Shown here one piece after another: positions 20,503 to 30,965 of a stretch of 64,000 bases of DNA (position 1 is its first letter; every line of letters begins with the position of its first letter). Position numbers and translations under genes: made by a program. The stretch comes from Haemaphysalis longicornis (taxonomy: Eukaryota; Arthropoda; Arachnida; Ixodida; Ixodidae): the NCBI GenBank assembly GCA_013339765.2, contig JABSTR010000966.1, forward strand, positions 124,001 to 188,000. The letters are read 5' to 3'. The notes below the pieces were generated by a model that had not been told where the DNA came from, ran no database searches, and saw only the letters and a list, made by a program, of their open reading frames with translations.

Positions 20503-23500
20503 ATGGACGGGGATCCCCCGGAGGAGCCGTGCGACGTCGATCCACCGGCAGGCGCTGCCTCCAGAAAGCGCGCCGGCCTCCCAACTGACACGGACACCGA
20601 GGACACCGAGCTGTACTCAGCGCCCAGCGACGGTGATTCCGACGATGGCTTTCAAGTGTACCTTGGAAAAAAGGCGAAAAGAAGGCTCCTCACGGCATCC
20701 TCGCGGTCGAGCACCTCGACAGTGAAGCCCGTGCCTAGACACCCTGTGCACACTATACTGTTCGTGCCAGAGGTCAAGACAGATAACTTGAGGATGCTTA
20801 ACAAGCAGGCAGTCTCCGCGTTCCTCGAGGCCGCTGTACCTGGAGAAGTCAAAGACGTCAGGATTAATCCCCGACGAAATATCTTCGCTATCGACGTGGA
20901 GCACCGGAGTGCGCTGGAGGTTTTGCGGAAGATTACGTCACTGCAAGACATAAAAGTGCGAGCCCATGACACTCCGTATGGAGACACGACGGTAGGCGTC
21001 ATTTATGACGTCGATGCGTCTATCCCGGAGAAGGAACTGCCAATACTAATCAAACCTGCACATGAAGGTATTATCATCCGACGTGTGAGCCGCATTGGTA
21101 CATCCAGGTGCCTCAAGATAGTTTTCAAGGGCGACAGCCTTCCTGCCCATGTTAAGGTGGGACATTTCCGTCAGCCTGTCCGACCATATGTTCCAAAACC
21201 CCTCCAGTGCCACAAGTGCATGAAGATTGGCCATGTCGCTGCTGTCTGTGGGAGCACCACTGTATGTCCCAAATGTGCTGGGCCGCACAAGGCTAGCGAC
21301 TGCAGTGAAGGCACCCTGAAGTGCGCCAACTGTGAGGGACCTCATGATGCCTCATCGAAGAAGTGCCCACGCATGAAGAGGGAGGTCGCTGTCTTAAAAC
21401 AGATGGTGAGGGATCACTCCACGCACAAGGAGGCTGCTGCGACGGTACGACAGCGGCAGCGCCACCGATCTCGACGCCGGAGGCCTTCAAAGAAGCCTGA
21501 CCATTTTACACCAAACGCCTCTATGCAAGCGGATCCTCCACCAGTGCAACAAACACTTCCCCCACCGCTACCACCGCGGCGCCCGCTTCCGCCGCCTCCG
21601 CCACCCCCGGTACAGCAGGAGTCGCCGAGCAGGCATCGGAAGGAGTCTCAACCCTCGTCGGTTGACACGTGGCCCCAACTGCCACCGATTGTACCTCCGA
21701 CTGAGCCCCAACGCTCAGGGCAGAAGACAGTCATGCGATCTTCGGCCCCGGCTTCAGGCCCAGATATGCAAGTCGTAGCGGTCTTGAGGTCCCTCATGAA
21801 TGCCATCCGCACGTTACTGACTAACATAAACACTCCATCAGCGTTGAGTGCGCTACAAGTACTGGAGGCCCTGGAGCCAGTACTCGCAACCTTCGGGTCA
21901 GCAAGTGCAATGGCCAATGTGCGCCCTTCGTTCAGTGCGGATGTCAAGGACGCTTCCATATTTCAGTGGAACGCCAGAGGTCTGCTGCCACGCATCTCTG
22001 ATCTCCGGCAATTTGTGTTTACGAAGTCAATCCCCATCCTCGTCATCTGTGAGCCGAAACTATATAAACCTATTAGGCTATCAGGTTATGAACTTTTTCA
22101 ATCAGCCAGACTCCGGGAGCCCAGCAAGGTCGCGGTTTTCATCAGACGTGAGCTCACCTACGTGCACCATCCTGTACAGCCTCACAATGGTAACGAGTAC
22201 GTCTGCCTCACCATCAGGAAACGCAAGCTCACCTTCACACTCGTGGGTGCGTACATACACCCAACATCTCGTTTTGATCGCAAGAGGCTGGAGGGCATAC
22301 TACGCACAACGACTGGTCCATGGGTCATTACGGGGGATTTTAATGCACACCACTTGCTTTGGGGAAGCTCAGGCATTAACAGCAAAGGCCGGAGCCTGGT
22401 GTCCTTTGCCTCAGACCATGGCCTGTGCTTACTGAACGATGGAAGTCCTACTTTTTTACGTGGCACGAACTACGGCAGTTGCTTGGACCTAACGTTTGTG
22501 TCGCAATGCTTATCCGGCCGTACACAATGGTTTCCAGACATAGAAACCCATGGAAGCGACCATATTCCGACTTATTTGAAGATTCATGGTCTACAAAGTC
22601 GCTTCGACCCCAACGTTATTCGGGTGACCAATTGGTCACAATTTCAATCCAAGATGGAAGATTTTTGCGGGGGCGACGAGCCTGGAGATCTGGAGTCTGC
22701 CATTGGAAGCACGCTAGTTGCTTGCAAACGTTCCGTCCGGCTGTCTCCTAAAATCACAGAGTTCGACATAGAGCTGGAACGCCTTAGAGCTGTCCGCCGG
22801 CGCGCCGAACGAAGATACAGACGTACGAAGTCTCTCCAAGATTTAAGAGATGCGAGAAGGACGCAGAAGAAGATCCAACGCCGCATTATCCAAGTGCAAG
22901 CGCAGCGTTGGAAGTCCTTTTGCGAATCACTCGACCCTCGGAAGTCTTTGTCTGGAATATGGAGAACTGTGCGAGGGCTAATGACCCCCGTGCAACAGCG
23001 GTCCCCATTCAAGGCTCTGGCTCTTCACCAGAAACGCGGGGAGCTCGAAGTAGCAGAGGACTTCTGCGTTCGGATCGCCAGTGGAACAGGTCCTGCTGGT
23101 TCATCACTTGCCACTGACATTCCCGCTTCGCGGGATTCTCGGATGGACGTGCCGTTTTTAATGGAAGAGCTCGAGGCGGCATTGGCTCTCTGCACCCGAT
23201 CGTCATCGCCTGGGCCAGATGGAGTCACCTATGCTGCCCTCTGTCACCTTGGCAATGGCGCCCGGCACGCCCTTTTGAACTACTTCAACGACCTATGGCG
23301 TGATGGCATAGTCCCTGAAAAATGGAGGTCTAGCCGCCTTGTTCCGCTCCTGAAACCTGGAAAATCTCTGCTGGACCCGGCGGCATACCGACCCATAGCA
23401 CTTGCCAGTTGCGTTGGCAAGCTTATGGAGCGAGTTATCCTTGCACGCCTGGAGTGGTTCCTGGAACACTACAACGTCTACCCTAGAGTCATGGCTGGTT

Positions 23501-24036
23501 TCCGTCGTGGCCGTTCTTCTATCGACTGCGTTATCGACCTGGTGACCTTTGTGCAGCAGCAGAGACGCATCAAGCGCATATGCGCTGCACTCTTTCTGGA
23601 CGTGAAAGGAGCGTATGACAACGTGGAGCATGATGCCATCCTTAAAGCGCTGCAGGCAGTGGGGCTTGCCGGCCGCGTCTACCAGTGGGTGCGAAGTTAC
23701 CTCTCGGGGAGGTCATTCTTTGTAATGACTCAAGATGGCCCAACGTCAATACACTACACCCAACGCGGTGTCCCCCAGGGAGGCGTCTTGAGCTCCACGT
23801 TGTTCAACCTGACTCTCGTCGGCCTCGCAAGCTCCCTCCCAAGAACGGTTCATCTGTCGATTTACGCGGATGATATTTGCATCTGGGCAGATGGAGTGAC
23901 TCGACGGCACGTGCGCGCGCGCCTGCAAAAGGCTGCAGATTTGACAAACACCTATCTGCACAAGCAAGGGTTGGATGTGTCTTCCAGCAAATGCGCAGTG
24001 CGTTCTCACGGAAGCCTATGTACGCATACCCTTTGA
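20503..24036 (+). CDS. LINE fused Gag, endonuclease and reverse transcriptase
   Basis: From ATG 20503 a single frame of 1,177 residues runs without a stop. Residues 1-230 are acidic then basic. Three zinc knuckles follow (CHKCMKIGHVAAVC, CPKCAGPHKASDC, CANCEGPHDASSKKC; about 235-300) and a proline-rich stretch. The APE-type endonuclease starts near ASIFQWNARGL, with GDFNAHH and GSDHIP catalytic motifs. The RT carries SSPGPDG, YRPIALAS, LFLDVKGAYDN, GVPQGGVLS and YADD (23863-23874). In the sister copy at 48227 Gag and Pol are separate frames; here the corresponding Pol start (ATGGCC near 21910) is in frame with Gag. The frame breaks near 24002 and stops at 24036. Confidence 0.92.
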   Translation: MDGDPPEEPCDVDPPAGAASRKRAGLPTDTDTEDTELYSAPSDGDSDDGFQVYLGKKAKRRLLTASSRSSTSTVKPVPRHPVHTILFVPEVKTDNLRMLNKQAVSAFLEAAVPGEVKDVRINPRRNIFAIDVEHRSALEVLRKITSLQDIKVRAHDTPYGDTTVGVIYDVDASIPEKELPILIKPAHEGIIIRRVSRIGTSRCLKIVFKGDSLPAHVKVGHFRQPVRPYVPKPLQCHKCMKIGHVAAVCGSTTVCPKCAGPHKASDCSEGTLKCANCEGPHDASSKKCPRMKREVAVLKQMVRDHSTHKEAAATVRQRQRHRSRRRRPSKKPDHFTPNASMQADPPPVQQTLPPPLPPRRPLPPPPPPPVQQESPSRHRKESQPSSVDTWPQLPPIVPPTEPQRSGQKTVMRSSAPASGPDMQVVAVLRSLMNAIRTLLTNINTPSALSALQVLEALEPVLATFGSASAMANVRPSFSADVKDASIFQWNARGLLPRISDLRQFVFTKSIPILVICEPKLYKPIRLSGYELFQSARLREPSKVAVFIRRELTYVHHPVQPHNGNEYVCLTIRKRKLTFTLVGAYIHPTSRFDRKRLEGILRTTTGPWVITGDFNAHHLLWGSSGINSKGRSLVSFASDHGLCLLNDGSPTFLRGTNYGSCLDLTFVSQCLSGRTQWFPDIETHGSDHIPTYLKIHGLQSRFDPNVIRVTNWSQFQSKMEDFCGGDEPGDLESAIGSTLVACKRSVRLSPKITEFDIELERLRAVRRRAERRYRRTKSLQDLRDARRTQKKIQRRIIQVQAQRWKSFCESLDPRKSLSGIWRTVRGLMTPVQQRSPFKALALHQKRGELEVAEDFCVRIASGTGPAGSSLATDIPASRDSRMDVPFLMEELEAALALCTRSSSPGPDGVTYAALCHLGNGARHALLNYFNDLWRDGIVPEKWRSSRLVPLLKPGKSLLDPAAYRPIALASCVGKLMERVILARLEWFLEHYNVYPRVMAGFRRGRSSIDCVIDLVTFVQQQRRIKRICAALFLDVKGAYDNVEHDAILKALQAVGLAGRVYQWVRSYLSGRSFFVMTQDGPTSIHYTQRGVPQGGVLSSTLFNLTLVGLASSLPRTVHLSIYADDICIWADGVTRRHVRARLQKAADLTNTYLHKQGLDVSSSKCAVRSHGSLCTHTL

Positions 24037-25580
24037 CAGTTAATGGCGAAAGGGTATCTAATGTGAAGCATAACAAGTTTCTCGGCGTGGTCGTCGACAG
24101 AGACCTTTCTTGGAGCCCCCATGTTCGTTTTTTGAAGAAGAGGCTGTCTGCAGTGGCCCACATTCTCCAGTTCATCGGCGGCAAGACGTGGGGAGCATCT
24201 ATGAAGTCAATGTTTCAGCTGTACGACGCACTATTATTGGGCTCCCTACGGTACAGCCTGCCTGTACTTTCGGGTACGTGCCGTACCAATATTCAGCAAC
24301 TGCAAGGTATACAAGTGCAGGCCCTCCGAACTTGCCTTGGCCTACCACGGTGCACCTCAACAGCTGCAACCATTGCTGTGGCTCGTGATCACCCCTTACC
24401 CACTTACCTGACAATTGAAACACTCAGGGCGCATATTAGGCACCTAACCAGGCTGCCGGATCATCACCTTGCTAGTCTACCATCTAAACGCCCCTATGCG
24501 TCTTTCGCAAAGGTTGTAGCTTCAAACATGACCAGCATGCCATCCAACTACACGCCTGCGATGAGGCCGCCACTCCCACTTTGGAGTACGACGCAGCCTC
24601 GAGCATGCCTCACTATCCCAGGCTTAACAAAGAAGCAAGATCTTCCAACGCTGGCAGTACAACAGCTAAGTCTCATTTATTTACACGAGAGATACAGTGA
24701 CTGCACCCATATTTACACCGATGGCTCCGTAACAACATCTAGTTCTGCCGGCGCCGTCGTTATACCACGAATGTCCATGTCCACAGGATTTAAAATAGCC
24801 CATCTCACCACTTCCACGGCTGCAGAACTTGCCGCCATCCGTTGTGCCCTTCATACCGTTGAACAAACTTCATGCCGAAGATGGGCGGTCTTCTGCGACT
24901 CAAAACCTGCGCTTCAATCGCTCCAGTCAGCCCTGTGCCGTGGAACTCATGAACAGCTGCTGGCCGAGATAAGACTATTGTACGACCGTGCCACCCAAGC
25001 GGGTCATGACATTGCCTTTCAGTGGCTTCCCAGTCATTGCGGCATTGTCGGAAACGAAAGTGCGGACGCTGCCGCGCGCTTGACACACCAAAAAACGGAG
25101 ACCATATCTATTCCGTTATCCAGGACTGGCGCCGCTAGGACTCACCGAAAACTTGCTCGGGAAACCACGCTATCGAAATGGAGCACCCAAGAGTTCACGA
25201 GCGCTCGTATTCATGCCGTGGACCCCCATCTTCAGCGCCCCCTCCCATTAGGTCTCCCACGATCTGATGCAACCATTCTTTGTCGCCTCTGGCTTGGAGT
25301 CGCATTCACAAATGCTTACTCCTATTTGATTGGAATGGCAGCCAGTGAGGCGTGCGAAGTCTGTGGAACACCAGAGACCATACGACATGTCCTCTGCGAT
25401 TGTCCATGGTTTTCAACCGAACGCCGCCAGCTCTCTGCGACTCTACGAAAGTTAGACTCTCGGCGCCCGTTCTCTGAGGAAACAATCCTGGGCCACTGGC
25501 CTTCTCCGTCGTCTGCGGATGGGGCGACAAAAGCGCTCCTGTGTTTCCTCAAAACGACGGAATTGCACAAGAGACTGTAG
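24003..25580 (+). CDS. LINE RT thumb, RNase H and zinc-binding tail (after frameshift)
   Basis: This continues the preceding protein in the next frame, from FSRKPMYAYPLTV. The thumb includes FLGVVVDRDLSW and LRTCLGLPRC. RNase H shows its acidic set: IYTDGS, TAAELAAI, FCDSKPAL and GNESADAAA. The C-terminus has CEVCGTPETIRHVLCDC. The sister copy reads AMAFTRK where this one changes frame, which places the lost base(s) near 24002. Apart from this, the domains look intact. Confidence 0.9.
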   Translation, partial: FSRKPMYAYPLTVNGERVSNVKHNKFLGVVVDRDLSWSPHVRFLKKRLSAVAHILQFIGGKTWGASMKSMFQLYDALLLGSLRYSLPVLSGTCRTNIQQLQGIQVQALRTCLGLPRCTSTAATIAVARDHPLPTYLTIETLRAHIRHLTRLPDHHLASLPSKRPYASFAKVVASNMTSMPSNYTPAMRPPLPLWSTTQPRACLTIPGLTKKQDLPTLAVQQLSLIYLHERYSDCTHIYTDGSVTTSSSAGAVVIPRMSMSTGFKIAHLTTSTAAELAAIRCALHTVEQTSCRRWAVFCDSKPALQSLQSALCRGTHEQLLAEIRLLYDRATQAGHDIAFQWLPSHCGIVGNESADAAARLTHQKTETISIPLSRTGAARTHRKLARETTLSKWSTQEFTSARIHAVDPHLQRPLPLGLPRSDATILCRLWLGVAFTNAYSYLIGMAASEACEVCGTPETIRHVLCDCPWFSTERRQLSATLRKLDSRRPFSEETILGHWPSPSSADGATKALLCFLKTTELHKRL

Positions 25581-25807
25581 CGCAAGACTACTCTCTACGA
25601 ACTGTCTGAACTTTAGCCAATGTCTTTAGTGTCCTACCGCTGGGCACACCACTCCACGCTCTGTCCGTACCTTTCCCCTTCTTTTTCTGTTTTCCTCTTT
25701 TTCCTCATTGTTCCCCTTTCCCCCGTGCAGGATAGCATACTAGGCCGTAGCCTGGTTAACATTCCTGTCTTTCCTTTACTTTTTCTCTCTCTCTCTATTA
25801 CCAGCTG

Positions 25808-27832
25808 TGAACACAAAAAATAATGTTGAGTTGAATTCCACAGGGTGCTCCAGATGGGTACATTGATGTCACAGTCAATCAGAATTCGTGAATCCACTGT
25901 AAGCCTTCGAGAGAAGCTCTCACCATTACTGGCCATCCAAATGAGTGGGCATGAAAGTATTGTTTTTGGTTATGTTGACTTCCAAGCCAAACACAAGAGT
26001 AAACAAAAAACTAGCCTACCAAAATACATAATCAGAACAGATGCAGGATGAAGTTTTGTTGACTAACCGGGTTGAAGAAGGCAGAAGGCAGTGGGGCCAA
26101 GGTTAGGGAAATAAAATCCATGCGGTAGTTGTGAACGAAATTATGAGACGCTGCCAGACAATCAGCTGGTAAGGAGGGAGGGCTATCCTATCTATCGCTT
26201 GCAACCTCTTTACTATAACTGAGCAGATAACAAGCTTTCATTAAACTTGCTAGCTGGCAGTTCCACGTGCCCTATGTAGAAAATTTCAAGGTAGACAAAA
26301 CGTTGTTTTCTGTGCATTAAATAATGGCTGGCTACAGATTGTTTAGAATTCGCAGCTCATTTGAGGTCTTGCCTATCATGGAAGCACAATAGTATTATTC
26401 GAAGCAACAAATTCGAAAAACAGATGAACAACAAGTGTCACTTGTTTACCTTGAGCACGCCAAACTTGAAAGCACTATTTAACACAAGTGTCAAGCTTGG
26501 CACAAACGGCAATCTTACCGGCTTGACTTCTTCCGAACTTGCACATGTGGTGCTTGAGCCTCCTTGCACAGGAAGCCAGCCAGTGAGCGGCTGGTTTCAG
26601 TGATAGCTTGAATACCTATGCTGCCCATGGACGCGCAGCTTCTGGGCTCTCCCATTCACCAGGCCACCCACGAAAGTGGAGCTGCGCTCCCTGCAGATTT
26701 CTTGCACTGCCCCGAGAGAAAAATTGCAGAACAGGCTACATGCGAGGAAGGATTGCGTTCGACGGTGCCCTGCGCTACCTGACGATACTTGATTCGTGCC
26801 CACACTGACACCGCTGACACTGCGTCGCTCGCGTTATCGCGTCATCAGTGAGCTACCTCGTTAGCCACGGCGCGAAGCGCTGGAAAACTGATACGCACGT
26901 TTCACGCCAGAATCAAAATACAAGGCTTGGAATGCAAGTAGCGATCGGAACAAGTAGACAACGAATGCAGGAGCATAAAGCCGATGGCACGCGAACTGCA
27001 AGACAATATGAAGCTAGCAACATATTTAACGGCAACAATTTGCACGAAAAAAATCGGGGCAAGGCAGCTTGCCAAAATAGGATGCGCTAGGCTTACCAAA
27101 ACTAGCAGCAGCAAGTTCACGAAAAATACTCAATAAATAATTGCAAACAATTCTCCCAGCAAGAAAAAAGCGCCGCGAGGCAGCCACTGTGCAAGGCGAT
27201 AAGGACGTAACGTTGCGGAGGCTTGCGGTTGGAGCCACGGCCGGAATCCCACATGGTGCACACACGCACACGCCGTCAAACAACGTCCTCGATTGTGCAA
27301 AAAAAAAATTAGTTACGTCACAGGAAGTCACGTGACTAGTTTAGTTTGACGTCACTTCTGCGGGGCAGGAGCCACCGCGAGGGGGCTAGATTTCGTGCCC
27401 CGCGCGGGGCACGAGACTTACCCTTTTTTTAGAAGTGAAGTGTGTGGCCAACCTTGAGGTTGCTTTGCAGCCATATATATCCCTAGTATGTATTCTCATT
27501 AGTGACACTTCAGTTATTTGTTGTCCTAATTCTAATAGGATGTGTACCTCTCGCGGCTTCTGTATATGGCGTTGTGTGCCCTCATTACTTATGATTTTTA
27601 TGGGGCACGTGTAAGCCCACACTTTTTAGCATGTGCCTTTATGCAGGTAACAGCATTTTGAAAAGCTTTTTGTTTTTCTGCTAATGACCCTTTAATTGCC
27701 CATATTGTTATATCATCTGCATATATTGTGTGTGGCCGACTCCGTGATTTTGCTGACGTCTTTTGGCCAGTCTGATCATACCAATGGTATGGGTGAGATT
27801 ACTATCTAGAAATTATGAGATTATCACAACTA
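25808..27832. other. No recognised gene; TGACGTCA module at 27347-27395
   Basis: No coding sequence can be supported. The segment at 27340-27395 (TGACGTCA, TCTGCGGGGCAGGAG, GCGAGGGGGCTAGATT) is the inverted counterpart of 12893-12951. Confidence 0.4.
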
Positions 27833-29007
27833 GTATGGGTGAGAGAGAGAGAGAGAGAAAATGACTTTATGGAAGGTTCCTGCGGAGGGTAGGGGCCTCG
27901 GCCACGCAGGGCCTGCCCTTCCTAGACGAGTATTAGGTCGTCCCCGAAGCAGTGCCTCGCGGGCGTCGGCGCGGTCGGTGCGTGGTGGGTGTTCGGGTGT
28001 TGACCCGCCGACCCCCCGACGACGCTTCCCTGCGCTTCTGCCCTGCGAGAGCAGCCTCGAGCCGCTGGATAGTTCGTAGTTGCACCTCGTGCTCACCCGA
28101 GTTCATGGCATACGTAATGTCCTCGGGCAGGCGCGTTGCACCGTCTGCCTCCAGCGAGTGTCGTTCACATCCCCACAGCAAGTGGGCTAGCGTTGCGTTC
28201 GTTCTCGCGCACACACTGCACAGCACACTTTCGTAGACCTCTGGACACACGTGGCGCGCCAGCACCGGGGTGATCAGCGAGTTCGTTTGTAGTTGTCTGT
28301 ATAGCACGGCTTCCGCTCTGGTGAGCTTGGGGTGGGGGGGCGGCTTGAGTCGCCTGCCGAGCCTGTACCACTGTAGTATTTCCCCGTACGACGCGAGGGG
28401 GTTCTTGTTCGGTTTCTGGGTGCCCGTCCGCCGGGGAGGAGCGGGGGGGCGCCTCGCGGTTGGAAAGTTCTCGCGCGGCGGCGTCCGCTGTCTCGTTGCG
28501 GTTGGGGTGCCTGCTGGCTTCGACGCTCGTGTGCGCCGGAAACCAGCGGATGTGGGTGACCGGCGTCGCCAGCTCGCCGGACGTTGCACGACACTGCACT
28601 GTACTCACTGCCCTATCGCACACTGTGTTCTTAGCGTAGTTCGCGATGGCCGAACGCGAGTCACTAAGCAGCTGTGGTACACCGCGGGTGTGTTAGCGCG
28701 AGCGCGATCGCCACCTCCTCTGCCTGTAAGGCGGTCGGAGCACGGACACTGCACGCACTGTACACATCACCAGTTGTAGCCTTCACCGCCACGGCCACGT
28801 AGGTGTTCGGTGAGATTATCAACCCCTGCGGTAGGCCTTTTTTGTTCGGCATCATGATCTTCGGAGATATAGTTTTTCTTATGCCTACCGTTGCCGTTCT
28901 CTTTGATAATAGTGCTTTGGCGTAGTTGAAAATTGTTTCGCCGCAGTTTAGGTCGTTCACCTCTCGTAGAAAGGTTTCGTGTGATACATTGTCAAATGCA
29001 CCTTGAA
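27833..29007 (-). pseudogene. LINE remnant: RT fragment joined to RNase H, (CT)n tail
   Basis: On the minus strand GAFDNVSHETFLREV (RT motif A region) leads to IFNYAKALLSKRTATVGI and KKGLPQGLIISP (motif B). The frame then jumps directly to an RNase H piece, YVAVAVKATTGDVYSACS and LQAEEVAIALALTH. The YADD motif and thumb are missing. RNase H continues with THIRWFPAHTSVEA and NETADAAAREL, then YGEILQWYRLGRRLKPPP and a zinc motif CSVCARTNATLAHLLWGC. The 3' end is ATAAAGTCATTTT plus (CT)n at 27857-27833. Several frame changes show it is dead. Confidence 0.7.
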
Positions 29008-29912
29008 GCCATGTTAAGTTAAATAGGAGGAAGACACAGGATTAGGTGGAAAGGATAATTAAGAAAATTGGGGGGCTAGAAACAGATTCACCAAACTCGC
29101 GATAGACGTGGCTAAAAATCTTCGGGCGGGCCTTCGTCCTTCAGTGGACACGATTCATGTTTCTCAGCGCTAAATGACGCATACAAAGAAAAGCGCAACG
29201 CGAGCACTTTACTGTCTTGGCACTGGAATGTGTTTTGTCTTTTAGCAGCTAAACTGTAACCAACTCTTCGCCCTGTAACTCCAAGTCACCACCATTAGCC
29301 TGCATTCACAAGTACAAGCACTACAAGATACTTCTACTCAAACAACACACAAAAGATCACGCCACACTTGCGCTCGCTCAATGAATCCCAAGAAATACTA
29401 TTAAAAAGTATTCACCAATACGCCCTGTGCACCGTAAAAATCGTGCACCTCTTCGTCTAACGACGACGATGGTTAAACTCGAAGCTTTCTTGTGATGGAT
29501 TCCTTGGTTGGCCAATCCCACACTGCGAGTATGTGCTACTCTGGAGCAAGGGGTCGAACCGAAACCGAACCGGAACCAAACCCGAATTTCCGCCCGGGAC
29601 CGAACCCGTATTTTTTTTCGCCATTTTGGAATTGAACCCGAAACGGAACGAATCCAAGGAACCGTTCCGAACCGTTTCCGGGGAGGGTTCAGTTCCAAAC
29701 CAAAATATCGAGGACAACCTCGATATGTTTGGGGCCTTTGGATTTCCACATTTTGCGGCGCTCTCCTTTTCAACCAATCAGAAAATTTAGTTGCACACAA
29801 AAAAAGCCGAAAAGTTTTTGACTGACGACAACCTAAATGCTATAAAATGTCTTCGTTATGAACGTATTGCGCTGTTTTGTTGTTTGTAGCGTAAGATCGA
29901 CCTCAAGCACTG
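29008..29912. other. No recognised gene; degenerate CGAAC/CCGAA satellite
   Basis: At 29553-29700 the sequence is dominated by GAACCGAAACCGAACC-like pentamer and hexamer repeats in both phases. The remainder has nothing I can support. Confidence 0.4.
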
Positions 29913-29927
29913 CACTGAAGTAAGTAA

Positions 29928-30173
29928 TTGATTGATTGATTGATTGTGGGGTTTAACGCGCCGACGCAACGCAGGCGATGAGGCGCGCCGTAGTGGAGGG
30001 CTTCGGATTAATTTTGACCACCTGGGGATCTTTAACGGGCGCCGAAATCCCGTACACACGGGCGTTTTTGCTTTTCGCCTCCATCAAAAAAGCGGCCGCC
30101 GCGGCCGGGAATCGAACCCGCGACCTCGTTCTCAGCAGCGCAACGCCTTAGCCACTGAGCCACCGCGGCGGGT
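29928..30173 (-). mobile_element. tRNA-derived SINE (Ruka-like), copy 2
   Basis: Same family as 17133-17376, inverted. The B box appears as GGAATCGAACCC and the A box as CCTTAGCCACTGAGCCA on the + strand. The (AATC)n tail lies at 29928-29947. The target duplication CACTGAAGTAAGTAA flanks it (29913-29927 and 30174-30188). Confidence 0.9.
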
Positions 30174-30604
30174 CACTGAAGTAAGTAAATAGTTGCCTAA
30201 TGCCTATATTTTCTTTTTATCCAAGGGATTTAGAAGCAAGTATTTAAACGAGGTGAGAGTGTAGGAAGCAACTTAACTTAAAGAAGAAAAAGCTATCGAC
30301 TGGTTTGATGCGAAGGACATCCGACAGCGTTCTTCTGCTGCCGTTCTGCAGCCTTCAAGTACTAGCAACCTATGAATTCCCAAGGCTGCTATCTTTATTT
30401 ATATAACCCCATCGCTGTCACCTTTCGCTGAAGTGTCATTAGCAAATTGCTATCGCCGATGTTTCCCTACAGTCAGTGAGTCATTATAGCCGTTCCTTCC
30501 TTCAAGCCCGGCTGTTAGCAGGTGGAAGGAATGAAATCCCTCTACGCGCAACCTGCTACCCTTGAAAGGTGGGGGCTCACGCCGACGCTGGACGGTTTTT
30601 GACT

Positions 30605-30745
30605 TGCGAAAAGAAAGCAACACCCGTGTGTCCGAGATTTTCGCGCACGTTAAAGATCCCCGGCTGGTCAAGTTTTTTTAGGAGCCCTCCACTACGGCGC
30701 CGCCTCATCGCCTGTGTGGCGTCGGAACGTTATACCCCATAATCA
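30605..30745 (+). mobile_element. SINE body fragment (old, diverged)
   Basis: Matches the Ruka-like body from GAAAAGAAAGCAACACCCGT through AAAGATCCCC, GAGCCCTCCACTACGGCG and GCGTCGGAACGTTATACCCC. The tRNA-like head is missing and divergence is high, so it is older than the other copies. Confidence 0.75.
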
Positions 30746-30866
30746 GCACTGCCAATGCCCCGCCTTAGAGACGCAACTGCGTTGAAAGTACAGGTTCATG
30801 TACAGCGTAGCAAACCAACCAATTTCCTTTTTGGTGCGAGAGCACTTGCCTCATTGAGCGAAATAC

Positions 30867-30965
30867 GTGTGTGCGCGCGAGTGTGCTCGTGCGTGTGTGC
30901 TCACGTGTGTGCTCATGTGCGCGTGTGTGTTTACGTATGTGTGTGCGCGTGCGTGTGCGTGCTCT
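30867..30965. repeat. (GT)n-like microsatellite
   Basis: Alternating GTGTGCGCGCGAGTGTGC-type purine/pyrimidine sequence, capable of Z-DNA. No coding role is likely. The flanks 30190-30604 and 30966-31860 hold nothing I can support. Confidence 0.7.

Larger units (their letters stand above)
20386..25796 (+). mobile_element. Full-length I-like LINE with (CT)n tail and 11-bp target duplication
   Basis: ATTACCAGCTG flanks the element at 20375-20385 and 25797-25807. It has a short 5' UTR, a Gag-endonuclease-RT frame, an RNase H frame, a 3' UTR of about 215 bp and a CT-repeat tail rather than poly(A). One frame break near 24002 is the only damage seen. Domain content (CCHC Gag, APE endonuclease, RT, RNase H, C-terminal zinc motif) fits the I group of non-LTR retrotransposons. 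Confidence 0.9.
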
